A program made the position numbers and the translations under genes. A stretch of DNA of 64,000 bases from Bradyrhizobium sp. SK17 (GTDB taxonomy: Bacteria; Pseudomonadota; Alphaproteobacteria; Rhizobiales; Xanthobacteraceae): assembly GCF_002831585.1 (NCBI RefSeq), contig NZ_CP025113.1:1984001-2048000 (forward strand), written 5' to 3'. Under the pieces are notes generated by a model, which was not told where the DNA came from, did no database searches, and saw only the letters and a list, made by a program, of their open reading frames with translations. Positions within the stretch are counted from its first letter, which is position 1; every line of letters begins with the position of its first letter. This document shows positions 45,582 to 54,280 of this stretch, in pieces.

Positions 45582-46565
45582 GTGACCGAGCCGCCTCGCA
45601 CATCCGGGCCCGATCCATTGCTGGACGAGGCGCTTGACTGGGTCGTTCGGCTGAAGACCGGTTCGCCGACGCGTGCCGATGTCGACGCATTGCAGCGCTG
45701 GCGCGCGCAAAGCCCGGATCATGAGGAGGCGTTCAGGAGCGCAGCCCGGCTGTTCCGCAGCGTCGGCGCCGCGGCCAAGGAGCTTGCCGAGGAACAGGCC
45801 GCGACGGATGCCGTCGTGGCATTGCCGCAGCGGCGGTCACGGTTTTTGACACGCCGCATGGTGTTGGGCGGCGCGATTGCTGCCGCCGCCGGATACTTGA
45901 TGATCCGGCCGCCTCTCGATATGTGGCCGTCGATCGAGGAACTCTCGGCCGACTACCGCACCGGAAAAGGCGAGCAGCGCAAGGTGATGCTGACGCCCGA
46001 CATATCGGTCGAACTGAATACCCAGACCAGCCTTGCGCTGCGGCCCTCGCCGAACGAAACCCGGGTCGAGCTGATCTCGGGTGAGGCCTCGGTGATCGCC
46101 CGAAGGTCGTCGACGACGCCGCTGGTGATGCTGGCGCGCGACGGCCGTATCAGTGCGTTGCAGGCCGACTTCAACGCGCGCTGCCTCGACGGTGTCGTTT
46201 CGGTGACATGCCTCGACGGTATCGTCACCGTCGAGCAGGGCGGCCGGTCGGTACAGCTTCGCAAGGCCGAACAGGTCAGCTACTCGCCCGCCGGACTGCA
46301 AGCCTCGCTTCCGGTCGATGCCAAGCAGGTCGCCGCCTGGCAGACCGGATTGTTGATCTTCCGCGACCGGCCATTGGCAAGCGTCGTGGACGAAGTGAAC
46401 CGGTACCGCGCCGGGAAGATCATCATTACCAATGCCGAGCTGAAGCGCCGGCTCGTCAACGGCACATTCCAGGTCGACAAGCTGGACAATTTCGTCGCCC
46501 AGGTCGAGCAACTGTTCGGCGCGCGCATCACGTCGCTGCCCGGCGGTGTGGTGCTGATGAGCTGA
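45582..46565 (+). CDS. FecR-family anti-sigma regulator
   Basis: A 327-residue protein from the GTG at 45582. The N-terminal cytoplasmic part (LLDEALDWVVRLKTGSPTRADVDALQRWRAQSPDHEEAF) is the DUF4880 sigma-binding region. A single TM follows (MVLGGAIAAAAGYLMI), then the periplasmic FecR domain (YRTGKGEQRKVMLTPDISVELNTQTSLAL) and a C-terminal STN-like region (RPLASVVDEVNRYRAGKIII). It would hold the sigma factor inactive until an STN partner signals. The start is not certain. Confidence 0.88.
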   Translation: MTEPPRTSGPDPLLDEALDWVVRLKTGSPTRADVDALQRWRAQSPDHEEAFRSAARLFRSVGAAAKELAEEQAATDAVVALPQRRSRFLTRRMVLGGAIAAAAGYLMIRPPLDMWPSIEELSADYRTGKGEQRKVMLTPDISVELNTQTSLALRPSPNETRVELISGEASVIARRSSTTPLVMLARDGRISALQADFNARCLDGVVSVTCLDGIVTVEQGGRSVQLRKAEQVSYSPAGLQASLPVDAKQVAAWQTGLLIFRDRPLASVVDEVNRYRAGKIIITNAELKRRLVNGTFQVDKLDNFVAQVEQLFGARITSLPGGVVLMS

Positions 46566-46567
46566 GC

Positions 46568-46667
46568 TGGAGCGTCTTCGCGCGAAGCGGATACCCGTTC
46601 GCATGAAGAAAATACGTCAAAGAAAGATCTGGGGTCTCGATCTCGTTTCAATCGAAACGGCGCTCCA
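46568..46667. repeat. 100-bp intergenic repeat with 7-bp inverted ends
   Basis: TGGAGCG (46568-46574) and CGCTCCA (46661-46667) bound the element. Inside are the hairpins CTTCG-CG-CGAAG (46576-46587) and GTTTC-AATC-GAAAC (46645-46658). The string GCGAAGCGGATACCCGTTCG resembles a common Bradyrhizobium intergenic repeat (from memory). It lies directly after the FecR-type stop and before the TpsB-type gene. Confidence 0.6.
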
Positions 46668-46842
46668 ATCGAACGAATCCGCGCCGCGCCGCTCGAACTC
46701 CTAACAAACAAAAAATTTCTTCCGCGATGCCGCAGAATCTTTTGCGGGTTTGCTCGCGCCCAGACGTCTTCTGAGTAAGGCGCCGCTATCGCGATCTTCC
46801 TGTCGCGATGGCGCGCGTCTGCACGAAGTAAGTGGGACGTCT

Positions 46843-48588
46843 GTGCGTAGTCGAAGAGATCATTTGTTTTTTGGGCGTCGTCAACGGCGCCGGGTCGGGT
46901 TCTACATGTCGGCCGCCGTGCTCTCCGTGGCTGGTTCTGTCGCGGCGGTCGTTCCGGCGCGCGCGGCGAAGGATTCCGCGGCGCCGGCCGCAGCGCCGGC
47001 GCCCGGGAAGCAGCCGGCCCAGGCGAATGCGCCGGCGCAAAAGCCGGCGGCGCCGTTGCAGCGCTTCGACATCGACGACTTCGCGGTGCAGGGCGCCGAC
47101 AAGCTGCCCCAGGTCGAGATCGAGGAGGCGATCTATCCGTTCCTCGGTCCGGGCAAGACTTCGGAGGACGTCGAGAAGGCGCGCGCCGCGCTCGAGAAGG
47201 CGTATCACGACAAGGGCTACCAGACCGTCAGCGTCGCGGTCCCGCAGCAGAATGTCACCGGCGGTGTGGTCACCCTCAAGGTGACGGAGCTGAAGGTGGG
47301 GCGTCTGCGGGTCAAGAACTCGCGTTACTTCGACCTCGACCGGATCAAGGATAGCGCGCCTTCGCTGAAGGAAGGCACCGTTCCCAATTTCACCGATGTC
47401 ACCAAGGACATCGTCTCGCTCAACCAGTGGCCCGATCGTCGTGTGACGCCGGCATTGCGTGCCGGCGTGGCGCCCGGCACCGTCGACGTCGATCTCAATG
47501 TCGAGGACAAGGCGCCGATCCACGCCAGCCTCGAAGTGAACAACCGGCAATCGCCGTCCACCACGGCGAGCCGCGTCTCGGCCACCGTCCACTACGACGA
47601 TCTGTGGCAGCTCGGCCACTCCCTGAGTTTCACCTATCAGGTCGCGCCGGAGCGTCCGAGCGATGCCGAGGTGTTCTCCGGCTCGTATATGGCGCGCGTG
47701 CCCAACGCCGATTGGCTCAATTTGCTGTTCTACAGCGTGAAGTCGAACAGCAATGTCGCGACGATCGGCGGTACCAACGTGGTCGGTCCCGGCATGATCA
47801 TCGGCGAACGGGCCGTGATCACGCTGCCGACCCGCGAGGGCCTGTTCCACACGCTGTCGGTCGGCATGGACTACAAACATTTCGACCAGACCGTGAAGCT
47901 CGGCACCGACGGCTTCTCGTCGCCGGTCACCTACTATCCTTTCGTCGCGACCTATGGTGCGACGTTCCAGAACGACAAGTTCACGACGCAGTTCAATGCC
48001 GGCATCACCTACAACATCCGGACGCTGAGCAGCCCGTGGGACGAGTTCGACGCCAAGCGCTACAAGGCGTCGCCGAGCTTCACCCATCTCAACCTCGACG
48101 TCTCGCATACCCAGGAACTGCCGGAAGGTTTCCAGCTCTACGGCAAGGTGCAGGGGCAGATCGCCGACGGTCCGCTGGTCTCGAGCGAGCAGTTCAGCCT
48201 CGGCGGTCTCGATACCGTGCGCGGCTATCTCGAATCCGAGGCGCTCGGCGACAACGGCGCGGTCGCCAACCTCGAACTGCGCACCCCCAATGTCGGCGGC
48301 ATGCTGCAGAACGAGCTGAAGAGCGAGACCGGCGAGGGCAAGCCGCGTTTCACCACCTTCAACGACTGGCGTTTCTTCGCCTTCATGGACGGTGGCTATA
48401 CGGCGATTCAGCAGCCGCTCGTGGGGCAGCAGTCGTCGTTCGTCGCATGGAGCTACGGCGTCGGCACGCGTTTCAAGACGCTCGAATATTTTAACGGCAT
48501 GGTCGCGTTCTCGGTGCCGGGCGTTACTCAAGCATACACGCACGCCAACAGTCCGCGCGTGAACTTCCGAATCTGGGGTGAATTCTGA
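46843..48588 (+). CDS. FhaC/ShlB/HecB-type outer-membrane transporter (TpsB)
   Basis: A 581-residue protein from the GTG at 46843 (the ATG at 46906 is an alternative and still leaves a signal peptide ending VPARA). After an Ala/Pro-rich stretch comes a POTRA domain (DDFAVQGADKLPQVEIEEAIYPFLG, KAYHDKGYQTVSVAVPQQ, VTLKVTELKVGRLRV), then a ShlB-type 16-strand barrel with LGGLDTVRGYLESEALGDNGAV, the VRGY/F motif of Omp85 barrels. It would secrete an exoprotein, but no TpsA gene lies near. It shares one base with the next start. Confidence 0.88.
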   Translation: MRSRRDHLFFGRRQRRRVGFYMSAAVLSVAGSVAAVVPARAAKDSAAPAAAPAPGKQPAQANAPAQKPAAPLQRFDIDDFAVQGADKLPQVEIEEAIYPFLGPGKTSEDVEKARAALEKAYHDKGYQTVSVAVPQQNVTGGVVTLKVTELKVGRLRVKNSRYFDLDRIKDSAPSLKEGTVPNFTDVTKDIVSLNQWPDRRVTPALRAGVAPGTVDVDLNVEDKAPIHASLEVNNRQSPSTTASRVSATVHYDDLWQLGHSLSFTYQVAPERPSDAEVFSGSYMARVPNADWLNLLFYSVKSNSNVATIGGTNVVGPGMIIGERAVITLPTREGLFHTLSVGMDYKHFDQTVKLGTDGFSSPVTYYPFVATYGATFQNDKFTTQFNAGITYNIRTLSSPWDEFDAKRYKASPSFTHLNLDVSHTQELPEGFQLYGKVQGQIADGPLVSSEQFSLGGLDTVRGYLESEALGDNGAVANLELRTPNVGGMLQNELKSETGEGKPRFTTFNDWRFFAFMDGGYTAIQQPLVGQQSSFVAWSYGVGTRFKTLEYFNGMVAFSVPGVTQAYTHANSPRVNFRIWGEF

Positions 48589-50612
48589 TGGGGATGGGCT
48601 TCTCTTTCGAGCGGCGCGCGCTGCGCCGCGGCATCGCGAATATCGCGACGGCATTGTTGTTCGGGCTCGTCGCGCTGGTGACGTCGCTCGCACCGGCGAA
48701 CGCCTGGTGGAACGACGAATGGTCGCTGCGCAAGAAGATCACGGTCGATGCCAGCGCGTCGGGCGCCAACGTCACCGATCCGATCGGCGCGACGCCGGTG
48801 CTGGTCCGGCTGCATGTCGGGAACTTCCGCTTCAGCTCAGCCAAGGACGACGGCAGCGATCTCCGCTTCGTCGCCGGCGACGACAAGACGCCGCTGAAGC
48901 ATCACATCGAGAAGTTCGATTCGCTGCTTGGCGAGGGCCTGGTCTGGGTTGCGGTGCCGAACCTGGCGCCGGGTGCGCGGACAGATATCTGGCTCTATTA
49001 CGGCAACAAGAAAGCGCTCGCGACCAGCGATCCCAAGGGGACCTACGACCCGGATACGCTGACGGTCTATCACTTCAACGAGCGCGGCACGCCGGCGATC
49101 GATTCCTCGGTCTGGGCCAACAACGCCCAGAGCGTCGGCCAGCCCGCGGACGGTTCGCTGATCGGCACCGGCTTGCGGCTCGATGGCCGTGCTCCGGTGA
49201 CGATGCCGGCCTCGCCGTCGCTCGCATCGCCGGACGGCGCCGCGCTGACCTGGTCGGCCTGGATCAAGCCGTCCGCGCTGCAGCCCAATGCCGCGCTGTT
49301 CAGCCGGCGCGACGGCGCCAACGCGCTGGTGATCGGTGTCGACAACGGCAGCCCGTTCGTCGAGGTCACCAATGCGGGCTCGGTGCAGCGCTCCACCGCC
49401 GGTGCACCGGTGGCGGCCGGCAGCTGGCATCACGTCGCCGTGGTTGCGGCAAACGGCCAGGTCACGCTCTATCTGGACGGCGCATCCTATGCCGCGCTGA
49501 GCGCGAGCCTGCCAGCTCTCAATACTGTTGGCCTGATCGGAGGAGACTCGTCGACCTCCAGCGCTTCTCCGATCGCGCCTGCGACGGCCCCGTCCGCAGC
49601 AACACCGTCAGTGCCCCCTGATGCGTCGGCTGCGGACGGTGGCGCCGCGCCCGCGGCAACGCCGGATGCGGCGGCAACGCCGGCACCGGCGCCCGCTGCG
49701 GCGATGGCCGGTTTCGTCGGCGACATCGACGAGCTCGAGATCAGCAAGGTCGCGCGGCCGGTCGGCTTCATCAAGATCGCGGCGATCGCGCAGGGCCCCG
49801 ACCAGGGCAAGCTGATGTCCTTCAGCGTCGACGAGGAGACCGCAAGCTGGTTGTCCGGCTACTTCGCGGTGATCCTGAAGTCGGTGACGCTCGACGGCTG
49901 GGTGGTGATCGGCATCCTCCTGATCATGGCCGTGATCAGCTGGGTGGTGATGATCGACAAGGCCTCGTATCTCAACAAGCAGGCCAAGGCGAATGCCCAG
50001 TTCATGAAGGGCTTCCGTGAGATCGCCGCCGATCTCACGATGTTGGATCGCGGCGATGCCGATGACGTCTCGACGCTCGGCGGACGCCTCACCGAGGCCG
50101 ATGCCAAGATGATGCGCTCGTCCTCACTCTACCGCATCTATCACATCGGCGCGGCCGAGATCCGCCATCGCTTCAGCAACTCGCAGCGCGCGCCGGTGCT
50201 GTCGGCGGTTTCGATCGCGGCGATCCGCGCGGCGCTCGATAGCGGCGTCGTCAAGGAGATGCAGCGGCTCAACCGCCTGATGGTGGTGCTCACGATCGCG
50301 ATCTCCGGCGGACCGTTCCTCGGCCTGCTCGGCACCGTGGTCGGCGTCATGATCACCTTCGCAGCGATCGCGGCGAGCGGCGACGTCAACGTCAATGCGA
50401 TCGCGCCCGGCATCGCGGCGGCGCTGGTGGCGACCGTCGCCGGTCTCGGCGTCGCGATCCCGGCGCTGTTCGGCTACAACTACCTGATCTCCCGGATCAA
50501 GGACCTGACCAACGACATTCAGGTCTTCGTCGACGAGTTCGTGACCAAGATGGCGGAATTCTATTCCGCCGACCGGCCGGACCCGATCGAACACCGCATC
50601 GCCGCGGAGTAG
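48588..50612 (+). CDS. DUF2341-LamG-ExbB fusion proton-channel protein
   Basis: A 674-residue fusion. A signal peptide ends at about residue 39 (SLAPANA). Residues 40-150 are DUF2341 (WWNDEWSLRKKITVDAS, VLVRLHVGNF, DIWLYYGN). Residues 158-390 are a LamG/concanavalin-like domain (LTVYHFNERGTPAIDSS, LTWSAWIKPS, SWHHVAVVAANGQVTLYLDG, GDIDELEISKVARP) broken by an Ala/Pro-rich insert (320-374). The rest is ExbB/TolQ: TM at 436-456, and TMs in MVVLTIAISGGPFLGLLGTV and PGIAAALVATVAGLGVAIPA. It sits five bases before exbD. Confidence 0.92.
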   Translation: MGMGFSFERRALRRGIANIATALLFGLVALVTSLAPANAWWNDEWSLRKKITVDASASGANVTDPIGATPVLVRLHVGNFRFSSAKDDGSDLRFVAGDDKTPLKHHIEKFDSLLGEGLVWVAVPNLAPGARTDIWLYYGNKKALATSDPKGTYDPDTLTVYHFNERGTPAIDSSVWANNAQSVGQPADGSLIGTGLRLDGRAPVTMPASPSLASPDGAALTWSAWIKPSALQPNAALFSRRDGANALVIGVDNGSPFVEVTNAGSVQRSTAGAPVAAGSWHHVAVVAANGQVTLYLDGASYAALSASLPALNTVGLIGGDSSTSSASPIAPATAPSAATPSVPPDASAADGGAAPAATPDAAATPAPAPAAAMAGFVGDIDELEISKVARPVGFIKIAAIAQGPDQGKLMSFSVDEETASWLSGYFAVILKSVTLDGWVVIGILLIMAVISWVVMIDKASYLNKQAKANAQFMKGFREIAADLTMLDRGDADDVSTLGGRLTEADAKMMRSSSLYRIYHIGAAEIRHRFSNSQRAPVLSAVSIAAIRAALDSGVVKEMQRLNRLMVVLTIAISGGPFLGLLGTVVGVMITFAAIAASGDVNVNAIAPGIAAALVATVAGLGVAIPALFGYNYLISRIKDLTNDIQVFVDEFVTKMAEFYSADRPDPIEHRIAAE

Positions 50613-50617
50613 TTGCG

Positions 50618-51022
50618 ATGCAGATCCAGGCCGATTCAAAACCCTATGACGACATCAACATCACGCCGATGTTGGACCTCGCCTACGTGCTGCTGGTGAT
50701 CTTCATCATCATGACGACGGCGACCGTGCAGGGACAGAAGGTCAACCTGCCGAAGGCCTCGGCGGCGCCGAGCCTTGCGACCCAGACCACCAAGGCGATC
50801 ACGGTCGCCAACGACGGCAAGATCTTCCTCGACACCATTCCGGTGACGCTGCCCGAGCTCGAGCAGCGGCTGGTGCAGCAGAAGGCCCTGACGCCCGAAT
50901 TCCCCGTGGTGCTGCGCGGCGACGCGCAGGCGCAGTACCAGAGCGTGATGGACGTGTTCGATCTGCTCAGCCGCATCGGCCTGAGCCAGGTCGGGCTCGC
51001 CACCAAGCCGCTCGTGAAGTGA
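50618..51022 (+). CDS. ExbD/TolR-type transporter subunit
   Basis: A 134-residue protein with the hallmark DDINITPMLDLAYVLLVIFIIMTTA: the Asp in the single TM carries protons with ExbB. The periplasmic part (EQRLVQQKALTPEFPVVLRGDAQAQYQSVMDVFDLLSRIGL) is typical. It lies five bases after the ExbB fusion and overlaps the next gene by four bases. Confidence 0.94.
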   Translation: MQIQADSKPYDDINITPMLDLAYVLLVIFIIMTTATVQGQKVNLPKASAAPSLATQTTKAITVANDGKIFLDTIPVTLPELEQRLVQQKALTPEFPVVLRGDAQAQYQSVMDVFDLLSRIGLSQVGLATKPLVK

Positions 51023-51555
51023 GCCAGCCCGGAAGCGCCGCCATGATCACGCAGCCATCACCTTTCCCACTGACCGAGCGCAGGACGCTGCGGTCGTGGC
51101 TGAGCGACGTGATGCGATCATTCGATCCGGGTGGCGATGCCGCAGACCTGGAGCCCGTCGCGCCGGCGTCGCTTCCGGCCGGCTCCGGCGTCGGGTTGCC
51201 CAGCTCCGAACTCGGTGAGCAAACACGTGGCGAGGTGCTGCCGTTTCCCGTCCATGGCGAGGCCCTGCTGGTCAAGCTCGCGGACGTGCTGCGCCGGCAT
51301 GTCGCCCGCCGGCAACCCGCCGACGATGTGTTGCTGCTGACGATCTCGCGATCTCCATGGGTCCGGCTCTCGATCGATGCGGCGGCCTATGTCGACTATC
51401 TGAGCGAGATCGGCACCTTTCAGGCCGCGATCGAGGCGGGCCCGGACACCAAGGTCATCCTGAAGACCACGGATTTCGACGCGCTCGCCAGCTTCGTCAC
51501 CCAATACGTCAACGAGAAGCTGACCGACCGTGGCTCGACGGAGGCCGCGCCATGA
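51019..51555 (+). CDS. Hypothetical protein between exbD and tonB
   Basis: A 178-residue soluble protein starting with GTG that overlaps the exbD stop (GTGA). No signal or TM is visible. The second half (LLLTISRSPWVRLSIDAAAYVDYLSEIGTFQAAIEAGPDTKVILKTTDFDALASFV) may be a small alpha/beta domain. I do not recognise it. Its tight coupling (ATGA overlap with tonB) says it works with the ExbBD-TonB set. A start at MITQPS (51043) is possible. Confidence 0.72.
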   Translation: MSQPGSAAMITQPSPFPLTERRTLRSWLSDVMRSFDPGGDAADLEPVAPASLPAGSGVGLPSSELGEQTRGEVLPFPVHGEALLVKLADVLRRHVARRQPADDVLLLTISRSPWVRLSIDAAAYVDYLSEIGTFQAAIEAGPDTKVILKTTDFDALASFVTQYVNEKLTDRGSTEAAP

Positions 51556-52361
51556 ATGCGCCGATGCGAGACCAGAATGCGCAGGCCGCGCGCGCCACGC
51601 CGGCCGCCGAAGATCACGTTGCCGCAGCAGCGGCAGCGCCGCCGCCGGTCCCGGTTCGCAAGGCTGCGGTACGGAAAAGCGAGCGCACCGCGCTGCTGCG
51701 TTACGGCGCGGTCGTGGTGGTTGCCGCGCTGTTCCTCAGCGGCATCATCTATTTCTTTCTCGGCCACGACGATATGCCGCCGCCGCGTCAGGTGCGCGAT
51801 CTCACCATCGTCAATGTGACGCTGCCGCCGCCGCCTCCACCTCCGCCGCCGCCGCCGCAGCCCGAGCAGAAGATGATCGAGCAGCCCAAGATGGCGGAGC
51901 CCGAGTTCAAGGAAGAGAAGCCGGTCGACAAGCCGAAGGACGAGCCGGCCAAGGATGCCAAGAACGACGAGCCGCCCGGGCCGCTGTCGCTTGATGCGAA
52001 GCCGACCGGCCCCGGCGATTTGTTCAATCTCGGCGGCAAGCCCGGCGGCAGTCCGTATGGCGGTGGCGGCGGTGGGGGCAGCCGCTTTGGCTGGTACGCC
52101 ACGATCATCACCTCGCAGATCGAGGCCGCGATCCGGGCCAATCCGAAGACGCGCAACATGGCGACGCAGATACAGGTGCGGCTCTGGGTCGACAGCTCCG
52201 GCCACATCTCCCGCGTCGTGCTGACGCCGTCGTCCGGCAATGCCGAGGTCGACGCGGCGTTGCGCAACGAGGTGATCGGCAGCCTGACGCTGCGCGAGCC
52301 GCCACCCAAGGACATGCCGATGCCGGTGGTCACGCGCGTCACCGCGCGCCGGCCGAGCTGA
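51552..52361 (+). CDS. TonB-like energy transducer (second copy)
   Basis: A 269-residue protein with one TM (residues 51-70), a run of eleven prolines (LPPPPPPPPPPPQPEQK), an acidic/basic stretch (EFKEEKPVDKPKDEPAKDA), a Gly-rich hinge and a TonB-C domain (about 170-265: ITSQIEAAIRANPKTRNMATQIQVRLWVDSSGHISRVVLTPSS, AEVDAALRNEV). It starts four bases inside the previous gene. Together with the fused ExbB and ExbD it forms a complete energy unit. Confidence 0.92.
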   Translation: MNAPMRDQNAQAARATPAAEDHVAAAAAAPPPVPVRKAAVRKSERTALLRYGAVVVVAALFLSGIIYFFLGHDDMPPPRQVRDLTIVNVTLPPPPPPPPPPPQPEQKMIEQPKMAEPEFKEEKPVDKPKDEPAKDAKNDEPPGPLSLDAKPTGPGDLFNLGGKPGGSPYGGGGGGGSRFGWYATIITSQIEAAIRANPKTRNMATQIQVRLWVDSSGHISRVVLTPSSGNAEVDAALRNEVIGSLTLREPPPKDMPMPVVTRVTARRPS

Positions 52362-52424
52362 CAAGACCGACCTACGAACGACCAACCTGCGAATTTCAAA
52401 GTGCGAGTGAGAACTGGGGGACTG

Positions 52425-54278
52425 ATGTTTAAGAAACGAGCTCACGCAGAATGGCGCGCGTTGCCGCTTGCGGTGTCGCTGGGCGCGCTTGCCTGCGCAA
52501 CGCCGGCCGTGGGCCAGACTGCGGATCAGGCGCCCGCCGCCGCAAAGCAGACCGATGCCAGGAAGCCGAAAGTGTCGAGCACCAAGCCGACATCGTCGAA
52601 CGCCACCGTCAACCTCGTCAATCTGCTGGTCCAGCAGGGCGTCCTCAAGGAGGACCAGGCCCAGGCGCTGATCAAGCAGGCCGAGGACGAGGCCTATGTT
52701 TCCCGCCAGGCCGCCAAGGACGCCACCGCCAAGGCCGACGACGCCACCAAGGCCGCGACCGCGGCCGCCGCTGCGGCGCAGCCGCCCGGCACCCGGCACG
52801 TCACCTACGTTCCCGAAGTCGTCAAAAGACAGTTACGGGAAGAGATTAAGCAGGAGGTGATGGCCAAGGCACAGAAGGAAAACTGGGCGTCGCCCGGAAC
52901 CTATCCGGAGTGGGCGCAGCGCATCCGCTTCTACGGCGATGCGCGCGTGCGCTATCAGGGCAACTATTTCCCCGGTGGCAACGACCAGGGCGGAGCCATC
53001 AACTTCAACGCCATCAATACCGGCTCGCCGTACGATCTTTCGCAGATCACGAACCCGTATGGTGCGCCCACCTATGACGCCACGCAGGATCGGAACCAGT
53101 TCCGGCTTCGCGGCCGGCTCGGCATGGAAGCGGACCTGCTGTACGGATTCACCGCGGGCTTGCGCATCGCGACCGGCGAAAACAACTCGCCGGTGTCGAC
53201 CAACCAGACGTTTGGTACCGGCGGTGGCAACTTCTCGAAATATGGCGTCTGGCTCGACCGCGGCTACATCAACTGGCAGGGCTGGAATGGTGATCTGGCC
53301 TTGTCAGCGGGCCGCTTCGACAATCCGTTCTGGTCGCCGACCGATCTGGTCTGGTACCGCGAACTCGGCTTCGATGGTTTCGCCGTGCAGGCCAAGCACG
53401 AGGTGTGGGAAGGCTTCACGCCCTTCGCAGTGGGCGGTGCATTTCCGATCTACAACACCGATTTCAACGCCGGAATCAATCTGACGAATCCGCCAACCAA
53501 GTTCGCCAGCCACGACAAGTGGCTGTTCGGAGGTCAGGTCGGCTTCAATGCGCGGTTTAGTCCGGAATATACATTCCGGTTCGGCGTCGCCTACTACGAC
53601 TTCGACAATGTGCAGGGGCAGCTTTCCAGTCCCTGCATCGTCGAGCTGTCGGGCGATGTCTGCAATACCGACCTGACCCGACCGTCGTTCGCGCAGAAGG
53701 GCAACAGCTACTTCGCGCTGCGCAACATCATTCCCGACCCGGTCGGAACCGGCAACAATGGCGGCCAGAACTTCAAGTATCAGTATTTCGGATTGGTCGG
53801 CCAGTATCGCCCGGTGGTGGTCAGCGCGCAGCTCGATCTCGGACAATTCCACCCGACCCACATCGTGCTCGACGGCGAGTACGTCAACAACACCGCGTTC
53901 AGCCGTTCCCTCATGAACGTTGCGGCGATCAACAACCGCGGGCCGAGTCCGGACGGCGGCACTACGCCAGGTGCGTTCAACGGCGGCAATCAGGGCTGGC
54001 TCGGCCGCGTCACCGTCGGCAACAAGGAGATCAAGCATCTCTGGGATTGGAACGTCCACGCCGGCTACAAATACCTGGAGTCCGACGCCACCATCGACGC
54101 ATTTGCAGACTCCGACTTCGGCCTCGGCGGCACCAACCTCAAGGGCTATTTCGTCGGCGGCAATGTCGGTCTCGGCGAGAATGTCTGGGCGACCCTGCGC
54201 TGGATGAGCGCCAACAGCATCGCCGGTAACCCCTACGCCGTCGACGTCCTGCAAGTCGACCTCAACGCGAAGTTCTGA
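52425..54278 (+). CDS. Putative outer-membrane porin with N-terminal coiled-coil region
   Basis: A 617-residue protein from the ATG at 52425 (GGGGG five bases upstream). The signal ends near VGQTADQ. A helical/coiled region follows (VNLVNLLVQQGVLKEDQAQALIKQAEDEAYVSRQAAKDA), then a barrel with alternating aromatic strands (IRFYGDARVRYQGNYF, FRLRGRLGMEADLLYGFTAGLRIA) ending with a C-terminal Phe (VDVLQVDLNAKF), as porins do. The family resembles the 'putative porin' group. It lies 63 bp after tonB and two bases before the next gene. Confidence 0.85.
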   Translation: MFKKRAHAEWRALPLAVSLGALACATPAVGQTADQAPAAAKQTDARKPKVSSTKPTSSNATVNLVNLLVQQGVLKEDQAQALIKQAEDEAYVSRQAAKDATAKADDATKAATAAAAAAQPPGTRHVTYVPEVVKRQLREEIKQEVMAKAQKENWASPGTYPEWAQRIRFYGDARVRYQGNYFPGGNDQGGAINFNAINTGSPYDLSQITNPYGAPTYDATQDRNQFRLRGRLGMEADLLYGFTAGLRIATGENNSPVSTNQTFGTGGGNFSKYGVWLDRGYINWQGWNGDLALSAGRFDNPFWSPTDLVWYRELGFDGFAVQAKHEVWEGFTPFAVGGAFPIYNTDFNAGINLTNPPTKFASHDKWLFGGQVGFNARFSPEYTFRFGVAYYDFDNVQGQLSSPCIVELSGDVCNTDLTRPSFAQKGNSYFALRNIIPDPVGTGNNGGQNFKYQYFGLVGQYRPVVVSAQLDLGQFHPTHIVLDGEYVNNTAFSRSLMNVAAINNRGPSPDGGTTPGAFNGGNQGWLGRVTVGNKEIKHLWDWNVHAGYKYLESDATIDAFADSDFGLGGTNLKGYFVGGNVGLGENVWATLRWMSANSIAGNPYAVDVLQVDLNAKF

Positions 54279-54280
54279 CC

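Noticed and set aside
46786..48693. 635-codon minus-strand frame opposite the TpsB-type gene
   Set aside because: Arg/Asp/Val-rich shadow; the plus strand has POTRA and barrel motifs and coupled neighbours.
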